The notes under the pieces were generated by a model that saw only the letters and a list, made by a program, of their open reading frames with translations, was not told the DNA's origin and searched no databases. A DNA stretch of 64,000 bases from Marsupella aquatica (Eukaryota; Marchantiophyta), in contig OZ316896.1 of assembly GCA_973895155.1 (NCBI GenBank), positions 20,026,001 to 20,090,000 on the forward strand, written 5' to 3'. Position numbers and translations under genes: made by a program. Shown here piece after piece: positions 9,268 to 21,021 of the stretch (the first letter of the stretch is position 1; each line of letters opens with the position of its first letter).

Positions 9268-12200
9268 CTCATTTATGTGGTCAATCCAAGTTAGGTCATT
9301 TTATTAGCAGTATCCAATACACAGATCTATCAATTGAGGCTGGAGGCACGACTGTCTTCATCCTGATAGTTTAAAATCGTAGGAAATGATAGCAACAGGA
9401 TAGTTTGTAGAAATTGTAAAGTCCTTGTATTCTTGGTCACTTAATTAGTGTTTTTGCAGCCAATTTCCTCTAAGTTAGGACACATTGGCAATTTATTTGT
9501 CTCCTGCTGGGTTTACTAGTTTATATTCAAGACATATTAACCCAAGGAGACACACATTAAAGAGACGAATTCTGTTGGCAAGAGTTCCTGTTAGGGTGTA
9601 GTTCTGCCCTTGCTCCACTACTGTCGTCTTTTTCTGGAAACTACCTGATTAACTTCGAGGTAGCATGATTTCATGAAGCCCAATCAAAGTGCTGCTCTTT
9701 ATTCATGCAGACGTTAGATTGCCAGATAGATTGTTTTCACGAAGTGAATCGCCGTTTTAGTGTTGCTCTTCATTTCTATGTACAGATTTTGGAGTTTCCC
9801 GTGTGGTCTTGCACTATTATGAAGGTGCTGGTGCGCATCGTCCAGTTCTGTTGGTGGAACACGGCTTCCTTCACGGACTCACCACAACACAAGACTACCC
9901 CTCATCGACCACAGTGCTCGTTACGAACTCAACATGTCTTTTGTACTCTACGTGATGGGCTAGTCACCGCGAGACCCTCATGTCGATTATGCTCAGGGTT
10001 AGGAGCATGGTAGATTCAACTCTTTGGTAAAGGGTTTCTCTGGTGCTGGTGGTTCCGAAGATTTGCCCAATGATGTATAACGTCTTAACCACACTGAATC
10101 ATATGACGTTCTGCTACTTTCTTCCTTGGCATGGGCTCCACGTACACCGTTCTGCGGCATCCCTAGCTCAGCCTGCCTCTACCAGAAACTTTTAGGAACA
10201 ACTTCAAGTTTATGGTATGGGCTGGCAGGCGGAAGGGATGGGAGGGAGTGTCGGTCTTCGGAGAGCCTATTTCAAGGGTATAGCAGATCGTTTGTATGTG
10301 GAAAACTTGGCATTATCTGAGGGCTGGGTCCTCGAACATCTTCTTAGATGCGGTATGGCGTATGGAAGCGTCGTTGACTATTGTTCCTTTCAGCGTGCAG
10401 AGATACGTCCTCTATTCACGGCGTTCTTGATGACGAACGTCATTGAACTACCCCTTTCTGCCCTTGATGAATGATAAGACGCCAATATTCTCATCGTTCA
10501 TCTGTTGAACTTGAAAATTGTTAATTAAATTGACACAATCTATGTGATGCATCTACCTGCACGCTTTGCGAAGCTTGTTCTCTAGGGTGCCTCGGTGGAA
10601 CATGTGCATGTGGCACAGTTTCCACGATGATAAAGGATGAAGACAAGGAACAGTACAGAGTACATAACTTGAAAGGATCTAATCTATGGACTTCGTACCT
10701 ACGTGTGAGTGATGAATCTGAAATTAGCCTTCTGGCCATTTCTAGCTCTCTTAGTTTTGCCTAGTGTTGCTTCCCGAACTACTCCGTTGGGATAATGCTT
10801 GATCGTTGGTAATCTCGTTTTCCACTCGTTCTCCACGCAGCAAACTAATTCCCAGGTATGCAATCTTGACGTCACTCACAATACTCTGGTTTTGAGGACT
10901 GTAACCTGAGTGTCCTGTGACCCTCGGGCAGTTCTACTCAGAGATTTGAGATATGGCTCATCTCTTGGGGTAGTGCATCCAGAGTTGTAGCACCTCCAGA
11001 CTCCTGTTTTGTGGCTCACCTCAGACGATTACTTGTGGGACTTTCATGACTTAAATGTGGAATCTCTCACTACAAGAGCTACGGGTGTTTAGAAATCATG
11101 TGGGTTCTGCTCGTAATAGAGCTTACATGGATGAACAACCGTCCTAAGATAAACTACTAAAACTCACATTTCAGTTTCAGTTATCAATGTTGAGCTGGTT
11201 CCACAATGAATAATATCGAATATTTGAATGTGCCACAGCCCAGATTCTTAACACAGGATCCGCAAATCTATCTGCCTGATTGCACCCAAGTCCTCCCGAA
11301 TCCTGAGATTGAATGTGTGAGTGTCTATACCACATTGAGAGTATTTTGGTACACGATAGCTTGGAAAGTAGTTCTGCAAGTTTCACCATGTCATTCCATC
11401 ATTCTAATTTGTACTACTGTCCCACGGGCAAGTGGACACCCGTAGACTTCGAATTCATTCATTCTTTCTTTCCAACAATGAAGCTGACCATCTTAGCTTT
11501 TACTTGGTGCGGCTTCCCTTAATGTAGAATTTCACTTCATAACCAACCATCCTTATTTGTGCTTCTGTCCCACGGGCATGTGGACACCCCTAGACTTAGA
11601 ATTCATCCTTCCTTTCATTCTTTCTTTCATAAGATGAAGTTGACTATCTTAGCCTCTACTTGGTGCGACTTCCCTGAGTGTAGAAATTCACTTCATAACC
11701 GACTGGAAGATATGAAGTGGCAAGTTTTGGATGTGTACAGTTCTTTTTTAAAATTATATTGGACGGGTATTTCAGTAGGGATAGGTCAAAATCAAATCAG
11801 GGTAGCAAGGGAATTAAATCACAGATGCTAATGTTCTACAGTAGTTGGCCAATAGATAACGAGCGCTTTGGGTTGCTTACATTAGACATCTCTTTTACAT
11901 CTTACGGAGACACAATTGGCTGTTGCCATGTCAGACTCTGGGGGAGTGTATATGAAGTCGTTCAAGTATTCAGGATTCCATTCTCTTACGTGCAATAAGA
12001 GTATTCCCTAAGAACACGGTTTCATTACTTACATATCCTTTCAAATTACATCTCGAACAACTTTACAATGTCCCTGTAAACTATATTAGATCAAGCGTTG
12101 GTAGGGTAAAGAAAGGGAGGTGGAGATGGTTAACTTGACAGAGCCTTTCATTTCCAGGTTTGACCTATACTCCTCACCGTGAAGACAGCTGGACACTTTT

Positions 12201-12704
12201 TTTTCTGGCCTAAGATTCCCAAAGCCTCCATCAGAAAGGGATTGAGGTGACGAGCCATTATCCTCACTCTACACAGGAGGACATATTCAGGATGTATTGA
12301 AACTCTATTCTACGCTTCACGCAGCACCTTTCAGAACTTCAATCATGACTCCTCCCACTCGATAAAGTTCACGTAAGAAGACAGGTGTGATGTCTGAAGG
12401 TAAAGCCAACATCTCAGAGAACGCTGATGGAAGTCCAGGTTTTTTCTTATGCCTTCCAAAGGTGATCAAAATTTTGGAAAGGCCGAATCGGGAACTAGGC
12501 CATCACGGAATCGAATACACCTGCTATGAAAAAATCACATGTCATCAGAGATTCATTATACAAAGAGCTTGAACATGACCTGTAATGACCAATTTGAAGC
12601 AGAGGCCGCAAAGAACCCTTCAGAGAAGCATCAAACTGCAACAGACCAAGGCTGATTCAATCTCAGGTTTGGGCATGAATAAGATGATTATACCTGTACT
12701 GTCA
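9268..12704. other. Intergenic region with ORF scraps
   Basis: No complete gene is supported. On the plus strand 9785-9955 is open with a protein-like stretch (RPVLLVEHGFLHG), broken by stops and frame changes. An 85-residue frame at 10217-10474 begins MGWQAEGMGGSVGLRRAYF. Together these could be remnants of one decayed gene downstream of ATG4, but no family is recognised. The remainder to 12704 has only short frames and a diverged tandem duplication near 11.4-11.7 kb. Confidence 0.4.
11400..11700. repeat. Diverged tandem duplication, about 150-bp unit
   Basis: Copies at about 11400-11542 and 11548-11700 share CTGTCCCACGGGCA-GTGGACACCC, TAGACTT-GAATTCAT, CATTCTTTCTTTC and ACTTGGTGCG-CTTCCCT, ending TTCACTTCATAACC. 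They differ at roughly one base in ten and by small indels. No coding content is seen. Confidence 0.85.
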
Positions 12705-14278
12705 TTAGTGAACCACAGGTTTAAGGGGGTCAGCTCGAAGTGTACTCAAATCCAGGTTGGAGTCCAGTTCTTCATCCAATTCTCCGACAACTCCACTATC
12801 CTCCCACAGGTTAGGTAGTTAGTTACGAAGTTTATAGGTCCAAAGATGTAGATGAGGAAACCACAAGAAGGAAGCCTAATGACGTTAAACGCAAGGTTTA
12901 GATTGTCCAAAGAAATCAAGTCTTGCATGAGTGGGTGGAAAATATTCTCACATATTATCACCACGAATGATATACAGACCCAGGACCAGCTGCTCCACTC
13001 CTGCCTGAGCCCCGCGACATCAGAAAGGTAAACGTAAGTATTGAAATAAAGAGATCGAGAGACTCTACTGATGCTCAAGAACCATGACAGCATGAAGTGG
13101 AGGACGTCCAAGATATCCTTTTGGAAGTGTCCCTCATTGTATCAATTTCGAGTAGCACTTCGTTGGACAGAAAACCTCGTACAGAATTTGATAAAAACCA
13201 CAAACAGACAAGGCAATTTCGTCGTTTTCATTGAAATGGGGACAAACCAATGCCAACAACATTGCAAACACAAACATCACGTCCTTCTTTAGGTCAGCTA
13301 ACTAACCACAGACCATATCCCATATGCATGAGATTGACTTTGATCAGGACTGAAACTATTTTGAGGTCATTTGCTTACACTCCTCACAAACTCTCGTCCC
13401 TTAATTGGCACATTCAGTCTTACAAAGCAAAAGCCCAATTACCCACCTTGGTAGAATAAACTCGTTCGTGAGATTCATCCAGGATGAGATTGGTAGCCTG
13501 ATCGAAACCTCTGAGGACTCCCTGCAGATCCATAGGGAAAACCATATTCAGGGCTATCAATAGATGAAACATCATTAGAGAGAATCCTCACTTGCGCTGT
13601 TAAGAAACCTCTAGTTTGACACAACACCCGTATTTTCACCGAGTGTCAAAATCACCCATGAGAGCTGAGAAAAATTCAAGGAATCAAAAACTCACCACGA
13701 TATTGCGACCGTCGTTGGTAATCACGGAAATAGTCTCTGTTACCATCCCGTTTCCCAAAATCCCAACCCATGAGATCAACATCAGAACCGAATAACAAAA
13801 GTGCTCTAATCACGCTTTTCTCTACGATGTGCCAGTTTCCTGCCACGGTACATTCCCAGTTATATGCAACGCACTCACATGATAACATTGCTACTTCCTG
13901 TCTTTCTTTTCGTGACCCCAACAGACTTCGAAAGATCATACCCACAAAGCTGCTAGACTAACTAGTTCACGTCTCGAAAGTTCACATGGACTACGAAACG
14001 CAATGAATCTCATGAATTTATGTATTTGAAGAATGACTTCAGCTCAAATCATTGCTTCTGTTCGTCTATGGCAAAAGTGTTCACTCTAGAACTCAAAAGT
14101 CGGTTCATTATTCACCGTCCAAACCTGAGAGCGGCCGAGAAAGACGAGGAACAGAAAAATCCATCCCGCTCAGGCAACAGACGGAAAATACTAACAGCCG
14201 AACAACAACAACGAGTTTGAGGAGAGGAACAGAAATCTTACGGTCGACGAGAGACTCGAGCCCTGTGTCGGAAGCCAT
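12705..14278 (-). CDS. LSM8: LSM8, U6 snRNA-associated Sm-like protein
   Basis: LSM8 completes the nuclear LSM2-8 ring, which binds the 3' oligo-U end of U6 snRNA and supports splicing. Five exons are read on the minus strand: 14278-14242, 13736-13696, 13521-13447, 13004-12952 and 12795-12705. They total 297 nt, or 98 aa, the usual length. Every junction is GT-AG and keeps frame, including split codons at junctions 1 and 4. The N-terminus is MASDTGLESLVDQTISVITN. The Sm1 motif follows at residues 21-40 (DGRNIVGVLRGFDQATNLIL), then DESHERVYS, and Sm2 at 59-72 with the core IRGDN at 64-68. The acidic tail GELDEELD and the ending DPLKPVVH are typical of LSM8 and separate it from LSM1. Introns are 505, 174, 442 and 156 bp. 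Exons as short as 37 and 41 bp make this gene easy to miss automatically. Confidence 0.97.
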
Positions 14279-15779
14279 AGTTCCGCCCAACAAGACCAAG
14301 AGAGCAAATTCTCGACCCAACGAGACTGATTTTGGAAGAGCACAAACGTGGCTGTGTACCGAAAACCCCAAATGCTGTTGAGGCCCAAATTCGAAACCCC
14401 AGATCCGACACCCTTGTTGAAATCCCAAACCCCGGCGATCCAAAAACCCAACTCCTGCAAGCTTTCCGAAATCCTCGCCCTCACAACCGCAGCAGCTCCC
14501 GCATTTCCTACAATCTGTCGATGAGAAACGTGGAGAACAAGAGAAAAGGGTCTGAGGTACACATTTGGGAGAGGTTCTTGAAATTGTCGAACATCTACAG
14601 TGCGAAAAGACTTTCGCGAGTTTTTAAACTTCGTATTTTTTAGTGCATACATTTTCTATCACGCACACCTCTTTGGCTTTGGCAAAAAGGAAAAAACTAA
14701 AGCCAAGACTCCACTTTGTCTATGCCCACATGGACTGGCCAAGCTTGGATGTACTTACTCAGAACATTTAATCTAACTCATAGTGTTGTTTACACTTTTG
14801 ACTGAAATGTGACCTGTGAATGGTCTCTTTATCGTTTGCAGCCGATTTCAATTACAACTCCGAACCAATTTCCTCGGTAACTTGATGACTTGACAACCTT
14901 CAACCTGTCAAGAAGTCATGTAATTCCTCAGGATCCCATGACATCTTGACTACTTTCTCCCCAAGGTAGTCAACGTCATCAGCTGCGATCCGCGACTGGT
15001 TCCTTTTTCTTTTCGGTGTAAAAGCAATGATCCCATGGGGATGGGCAGGGACAATGTCTCTGTCTATCCGGGTTTTTGTTTCTTGGCTTTGATTCTTTAG
15101 TGCAATATTTTTTACAATACACTCAGTGCTTTGAGTAGCTAATTATACAAAAGTTTTACTATATAAATCAAAAAGTAAAATAACAACACACAACATTGCC
15201 AGAAAGTTTTTGCATAGCCTGACATCCTTGTTTTGTAACTTCTTCTTTCCTTAGACTGTGGTGCTGCATAACTTTTCTTGTTTGTTACCACAACTCACTC
15301 AAGTGTCTGTAAGAAACCGGACCAATCATACTAGGCAGCACTTAATCAAAACATGAGATAGCACTTGATAACATGCTAAACCAAAGAGACATCACAATGG
15401 AGAAACTCCTGAAGGATTTACACCATGAGAGAGTACATATAAATAATGAGGAAGAGAATGTTCTCCAACGTATACCTCCCAATGGAGACTATTACAATGA
15501 GTGGTCCTAATAAGTGAATCTCATCCTTAACTAATCCAAGGTTAATTAAACCCTAATAAGACCAAAGTAAGTGCAGTTAAGAACATAGAGTCAATTCTTA
15601 ATATAGTCTCCACAAACTATCTCTCAACTTTTTTCTCAACAATGAGCCTAAATTCCACTCATTCACTAAATTGTGCTAGTGGATGATAATAGTAGACAGT
15701 AGCACATCTAACCTTACTTAGCTAAGCATTTGACTATGATTAGACTAACTATGGTTCCATAGTAACTCTAGACCTAGAA

Positions 15780-15850
15780 GTAAATGCCTCACATATGGGG
15801 GAAAATGGGTAAGCTAAAAGTAAATGCTTCACATATGGGGGAAAAAATGG
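15780..15850. repeat. Tandem duplication, 40-bp unit
   Basis: Two adjacent copies of a sequence containing TAAATGC-TCACATATGGGGGAAAA and ATGGGT differ by a C/T change and two extra A bases. Confidence 0.85.
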
Positions 15851-17164
15851 GTGGAGCCACCAATGCTCTAGAATGTGGCAGACAAAAGGGTGGGAGCAGA
15901 AATACCTCCACAATAGGTGGCAAGAAGGAGGAACCATGTCTTGGATGTTTGGGGAGGGAAAGCAAGGAGGAAGCAAAGGAGACGTGCCCCAGAGAGGTGC
16001 CCCTAACTGAGTCTCGACTGGGCTTCCCAAGCTGTCTTTGAGGTTGTTGGAACCGGTTTAGCTACTTGGCTTCTGAAGTTGGTTAAGATGGAATGTAACC
16101 AAAATTGGCTCAAGGAGAGATTTTTACCCATAAAATTGGTACACTCTGAGGCTGGTGGGTCTCTAAGTAAGCTATGCAGGAACGGTGTAGGATATTCTTC
16201 CGGATGTCCTCCCCCATTTGACAGATGGCCTGTTAGAGCAATAGGAAGGAGGCTTGGGGTGCAGGTGCCTTTTGCTTTGGCTTGTCCCCTCCAAGATAGC
16301 CTTGACCTTTGAGGCTACAAAGTCCCCCTTCCTCTTACTTGGACTCCTCAGGGTCTCACTATTTGGAGCCCTTTCCATCACCTGTAATGTTTTTAGGTCA
16401 AGTACACAACTAAAGATTTTTATAAATTGTTTAACCCCTTAGATATTCTAAATTTTGGTTTTTAAAACATTCTTTTTCTTCTAAATCTCAAAATTAAATT
16501 TGAGTGACCCTAAAGTTTTAAACAAATCTTTGCATGTTATTTCTTAGAACCAATAAAAAGATCGTATGCTTTAACACACATGATATGTCATTTTTGCAAA
16601 AGTGAGACCCCCCAAGTTGGACTCTCCTCCAAGTTGGGCTGTTGACAATCTCATGGCTACTGGCATAGCCAGAGGAACCATGGGTGAGGCAATGGTTGTG
16701 ATGGTGGTCTTGGCTATGGTCTAGCCATGACTGGTGCGGCCACAACCACCATCCAGACTACCACCAAAGCCAAAGTAGTAAGTCCTGGCGGGGGAACATC
16801 ATCCAACAGATCGAAGGGTACATCTCCGGCAGAGTTGCAAGTTTTTTTTCCTCACCTATAATTCAGTCCAGAAAGACAGGTATAGTCAAGGTAGTTTTTC
16901 CAAAAGGAACTGCTGAGAGTGAACTTTGGATGTAAAGTGAAGATGAATGTGACAGTGTGTCCATGTGGAGAGGTATATGCTTGATCAACCCCCAAACTGA
17001 AAGTTGTTACTTGATTGACCCCCTGAGTTTATCAACGGTCCAGATCTGAGATCTAAAGGTCTTATGAGCAAAACAAACACCTCCATCTAGACTTAATTTT
17101 CCAAGAAACAGGACATCAAGAATAAAAATAAGTGAATATACAGTTTTGATCGCACATAATCGCA

Positions 17165-17335
17165 CAGTATTCCATCGTGACTGCGACTGCAGTAAGTGGA
17201 CTGACCGCACTCCCGTTATCAACTGTACAATACTTATCAAAGCAATGTACTGTAGTATCGGACCGAACCACGGAGTATCCAATCGCGACCGCGACTGCAG
17301 TGAATGAGCTGACTGCACTCCCGTCATCGACTGCA
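17165..17335. repeat. Diverged direct repeat, about 115-bp spacing
   Basis: Segments near 17176 and 17287 share GCGACTGCAGT-A and CTGAC-GCACTCCCGT-ATC. The sequence between them is rich in CTGCAGT and TACTGTA-like words, which recur across the window. Confidence 0.65.
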
Positions 17336-17596
17336 GCTCAGGAATTTCGGCACCCTAACTGCACAGTAACACTGTAATTAAATGTGCGCTCTTCCTTTAA
17401 TACTGTCAACGGACATTTGAGGCTCTAGAGTACTGTTTCCCTCGATCAGTCTCGAGAGTCTTACAGATAAGCTTCAATGTGAAGAAACCTTGCCAGTTGA
17501 CTGTTTCTTGGGAAAGGAATTTCATCTTTCGAGGCAATAGAAAAACCTTGCAAGTTTGCACAACACAATGGCTACAGTCCTCATAACTTTACAGTA

Positions 17597-17724
17597 GAAC
17601 TGATAATCTGACATCGTGACGAGAACCAAGTGAATGCGAGGACTGAGAGGACCCAAAGTGGAACTGATAATCTGACATCGTGACGAGAACCAAGTGAATG
17701 CGAGGACTGAGAGGACCCAAAGTG
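17597..17724. repeat. Perfect 64-bp tandem duplication
   Basis: Two adjacent copies, 17597-17660 and 17661-17724, begin GAACTGATAATCTGACATCG and appear identical throughout by eye. The identity suggests a recent event compared with the diverged repeats elsewhere in the window. Confidence 0.9.
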
Positions 17725-18780
17725 GAGCGCTTGCTGGCCATGATGGACGAATCATGTCCTCTAACCCTCCTCAAGGTACATCTCGTCCCGAAACTTCCCC
17801 TTGATGGGGCGGGCGCCGGACTTTTCATCTGGTTTTTTATTATCTCCACCGTAAATTGTCGAACGTTACCTCATGCGCGGTATGTATCCTTCAGTTCGAT
17901 GCGATCTCTTCCTGGTGGACTTGGCGATTATCAACTTTCAATTGCAGCGAAAGGACGCGATGCGTCGTATTGTACAGAAAATGTACCCTTCAATTCAATC
18001 GGCTCGGACTTGGGGATGATCACTTGTCAATTGCAGCGACAGACCGAGTCATTGATTCAGTCAGGCTGAAACAGTGGAGCGAAATATGAAGCTCACAGAA
18101 ACCTGACAGGAAGGGACTTGCATTTTCCCTGATACCGGTTTTCAACATGTCACGACATTCCAGCTCCTTTCGAGTGTGGCGTGGCAGACATACCGTCGAC
18201 GATAATCATCCACTAGATGTACAAATCGAACATCGATCACTATTACTCCGACTGAATCAATCAATTGATACCATGCAAGATTGGAAGAACATACATCAAC
18301 TGCGGGCGTATCATTCTGTTGAGAGCGGCAGTCATAACGTCACCTCGAATTCATGTACTGGATTGTCCTACTAAATGAATTGACATCATGCAAGATTTGG
18401 ATGAAAATGACGATCATATCCACAAGAGCAAGAAAGTAGGTAGACCGCTGAAACCGTCTGGTCCTCCGTCTGGTCCTCCCAGGAGCCCACTATTGTACGT
18501 TACTCTCACCTCATCATATTCACAACCAGGATTCAGTTCATTTGAATCCCTCGGAAACAACCATACAATACTGTTTGCGAACCGACTGCACATTTTCCCT
18601 TGAAACTGGCATCGACATCGAGCGGGACGAATTCAAATACTTCCTCGAAAACAGTACACAACATCGTGCGAAGACACGACCATGATGATCCCAGGGTCTG
18701 CAAAATATCATCAAACTTACAGAAACCGATGATTGGACGAGCAACGCAACGCCCAGAGAGTACTTCCTGCGGAACTCACA

Positions 18781-19790
18781 CTCACGCATGTGACGAGTTT
18801 GGAACTTTGTCTCCACAATGTCACGTACCTTTGACTGAGGCTTGTAATGAAGAATACAGGAGTAGGGCACAGAGAATTGTCGGCCCGAACTCCAATTCAC
18901 GCAGGTGGCAACATTTGTTTAGGTACCCTTGACTGAAGGTCGGACTACAAACAAGTGAAGGGAACAGAATCCTGAAGGACAGACAACATTGTCAGCGAAC
19001 CGAAAATTCACGCATGTGCAAAACGGGTAACAGTAGCAGGTACTTCGAATCGTCCTTCTCGTAAAGGGCAGCGAGAATTGTTTTCAAGACTCAGATTCAC
19101 GCATGCGCCAATTAGGTAACGTGCAGACATTTCAAAATCATCCCTCGCGAAGAGAAGAGTGAGGAGGACGAGGGCAGGCAGGTCTTAACAGATTGAGTAC
19201 TCCAAAATGGTCTTTCCTCAAAACAGGTAAACAATGTCATCTGAAGGAAGCAATCCTTTCCCAGTGACACCATAATTATGATGACTCGACGACTGGCTCT
19301 CCCACAATCACAGAGTTCCATCTGACTGAAGCAAAAGGTAGGACCAAGCAGGGCGTGCTGACGCGGGGCAGACATGGAATTGTCGGCTCACGCATGTGCA
19401 ACCTGGTTTTGCCCCATTTGCATCTTTTCTACCTCGGAAGATGTTTTTCGTTATCAATGAAAAACTTAGACAGTGCGCTTTTAAGAGTGGTGAGCTTTCA
19501 GCGCCATTTCCTGCTTTCCTCGAGAAGAGAATGCGTCACACTTCAGTGATAAATTTTGCCGCCTTGCTCCTCGGCACATTCGATTTCTGCGCGAATGGGG
19601 TGCAATTCTCCTCCCTCGAAATTAGCATACTATACCGGAATATCGTGCGAAATGATGACTACGACGATGTCTTCAAATGTCATACGTTAAACACATGTGA
19701 CTGTCAATAGCCATATTGAACCAACAAAGCGAACCGACAAAGGGGGCACACAGGGAACAAACTGTCCGGGGAACTCACACGCATGCAAAC
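18781..19790. repeat. Dispersed array with TCACGCATG core
   Basis: Six occurrences of a motif close to TCACGCATGTGCAA lie at about 18781, 18895, 19007, 19096, 19387 and 19774. Most are preceded by a GAATTGTCGG-like word and an ACTC or AATTC stretch, and several are followed by a GGTAAC or similar word. Spacing is about 110, 110, 90, 290 and 390 bp, so it is an eroded array rather than a strict tandem repeat. No ORF spans it. It could be an ancient satellite, a decayed element or a cluster of binding sites. Confidence 0.55.
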
Positions 19791-21021
19791 CAGAATTTCG
19801 GCCATTCAAGTTTTTCCTCGAGAAGAGAGAATGATTAGCTGTTACCAGAAACGTGCAGAGTCTCGAATTTCGAGTTCGGTCGCGTGCGGAAGGATTTGTA
19901 TATGAGCGTCGAGGATAAACTTCAGAGACAAGACGATGCAGAAAGACATGGGGAAATAGATCATCAGTCTGCCCGTGTGCAGAACTCAAACGTGGATAAC
20001 ATTTTGACAGCATCGAAGTGGATGGTTTATTTCCAAAAGATCATTGTATCGTGTGACATGGGGGTAAAGAGACCTCGATGAGAAACTCTGTAAATGATAA
20101 ATGAGTTTTTCTATTACCTACGACTTTTTTCAGGTTGGTGTCTAAATTTCGGATGTCCAAACCGTTCTACACTCCTCAAGTGACATAAAGCAACTCTAGC
20201 TAGCCTCTCTTTGAATCAATTGATTACAAAATGGGTTCCTCTCTTTCGAGTGCAATAGATACACTCTGATTGATCTCACGACAAAGCACGACCGCGATGG
20301 ATGATGAATCAGGACAGCAAGAAGTTATCAAATCATGTACAAAAAATACGCCACCTTCCGTCTTCGCCCCGTCGCACTTCGGTCACAGGCCATGGAAAAA
20401 ATGTCATTCGACTAGGCTCCGTTCGCTCGTGATTCTGAAAATGGTTAATGTTGATGACGACGATGTTGTAGATTCTGAGCCGGGCACAGTTGGCGGGGTG
20501 AGGAGGAACCATGAATGATAACAATATTGTATACGCGGTTCATACTACACGCCGGCTACCATTCCTTTGCAGTAGATTACTTCTTCTCTACGAAGAGAGG
20601 AATAAAACTTGGGTACTGTATACCGAGCAACAGCACAACATGCTGCACCCCCGCCAAAACCCGTTGACAATTGTTCGAACTTTTGACAGCCTTTTGCAGA
20701 AAGGGACCCCGCAGAAAAACATTTCACGAGGCAGGCACGAACTCCGAAAAGGTAGGTCACTGATTTACCAAGGCACGTGATTGGAGAATGATGTGGCTCC
20801 CACCATGCAAACCCTCCTCCTCCTGGCTCCTGCGTCCTGATAATTGGTACTCCATCTATGGTAGATTGAGTCAAGTGACTTCCGTCCAAAATCGGCTCCA
20901 AAGCAGCCCTTGTAAGTAAGAAAAACGCAAGCAGGAAAATCCGGGGTGATTGCAACCAAAACGAGCATAACCGGAATCGAATCACTTTGCGCTTTCCTCT
21001 CCACGATGCAATGTCGCAATC

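Larger units (their letters stand above)
14279..21021. other. Long intergenic region between LSM8 and the GH17 gene
   Basis: The first 400 bp are moderately GC-rich and probably hold the LSM8 promoter and leader. From about 14.7 to 16.9 kb the sequence is AT-rich with only short frames. From 17 to 20.5 kb it becomes more mixed and carries the tandem repeats listed separately. The longest frames (17698-18069 plus; 20545-20985 minus) show no recognisable motif or codon pattern, so no gene is called. Confidence 0.5.

Noticed and set aside
13676-13945. 89-codon minus-strand frame starting MGMIFRSLL
   Set aside because: It overlaps LSM8 exon 2 in another frame and has no motif.
14108-14652. Minus-strand frames of 111 and 153 codons at the LSM8 start
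   Set aside because: They read through LSM8 exon 1 into its intron or through its leader; the spliced LSM8 model explains the coding part.
20545-20985. 146-codon minus-strand frame downstream of the GH17 gene, with a hydrophobic N-terminal run
   Set aside because: No ATG-supported domain or known motif is present, and it lies where the GH17 3' UTR is expected.
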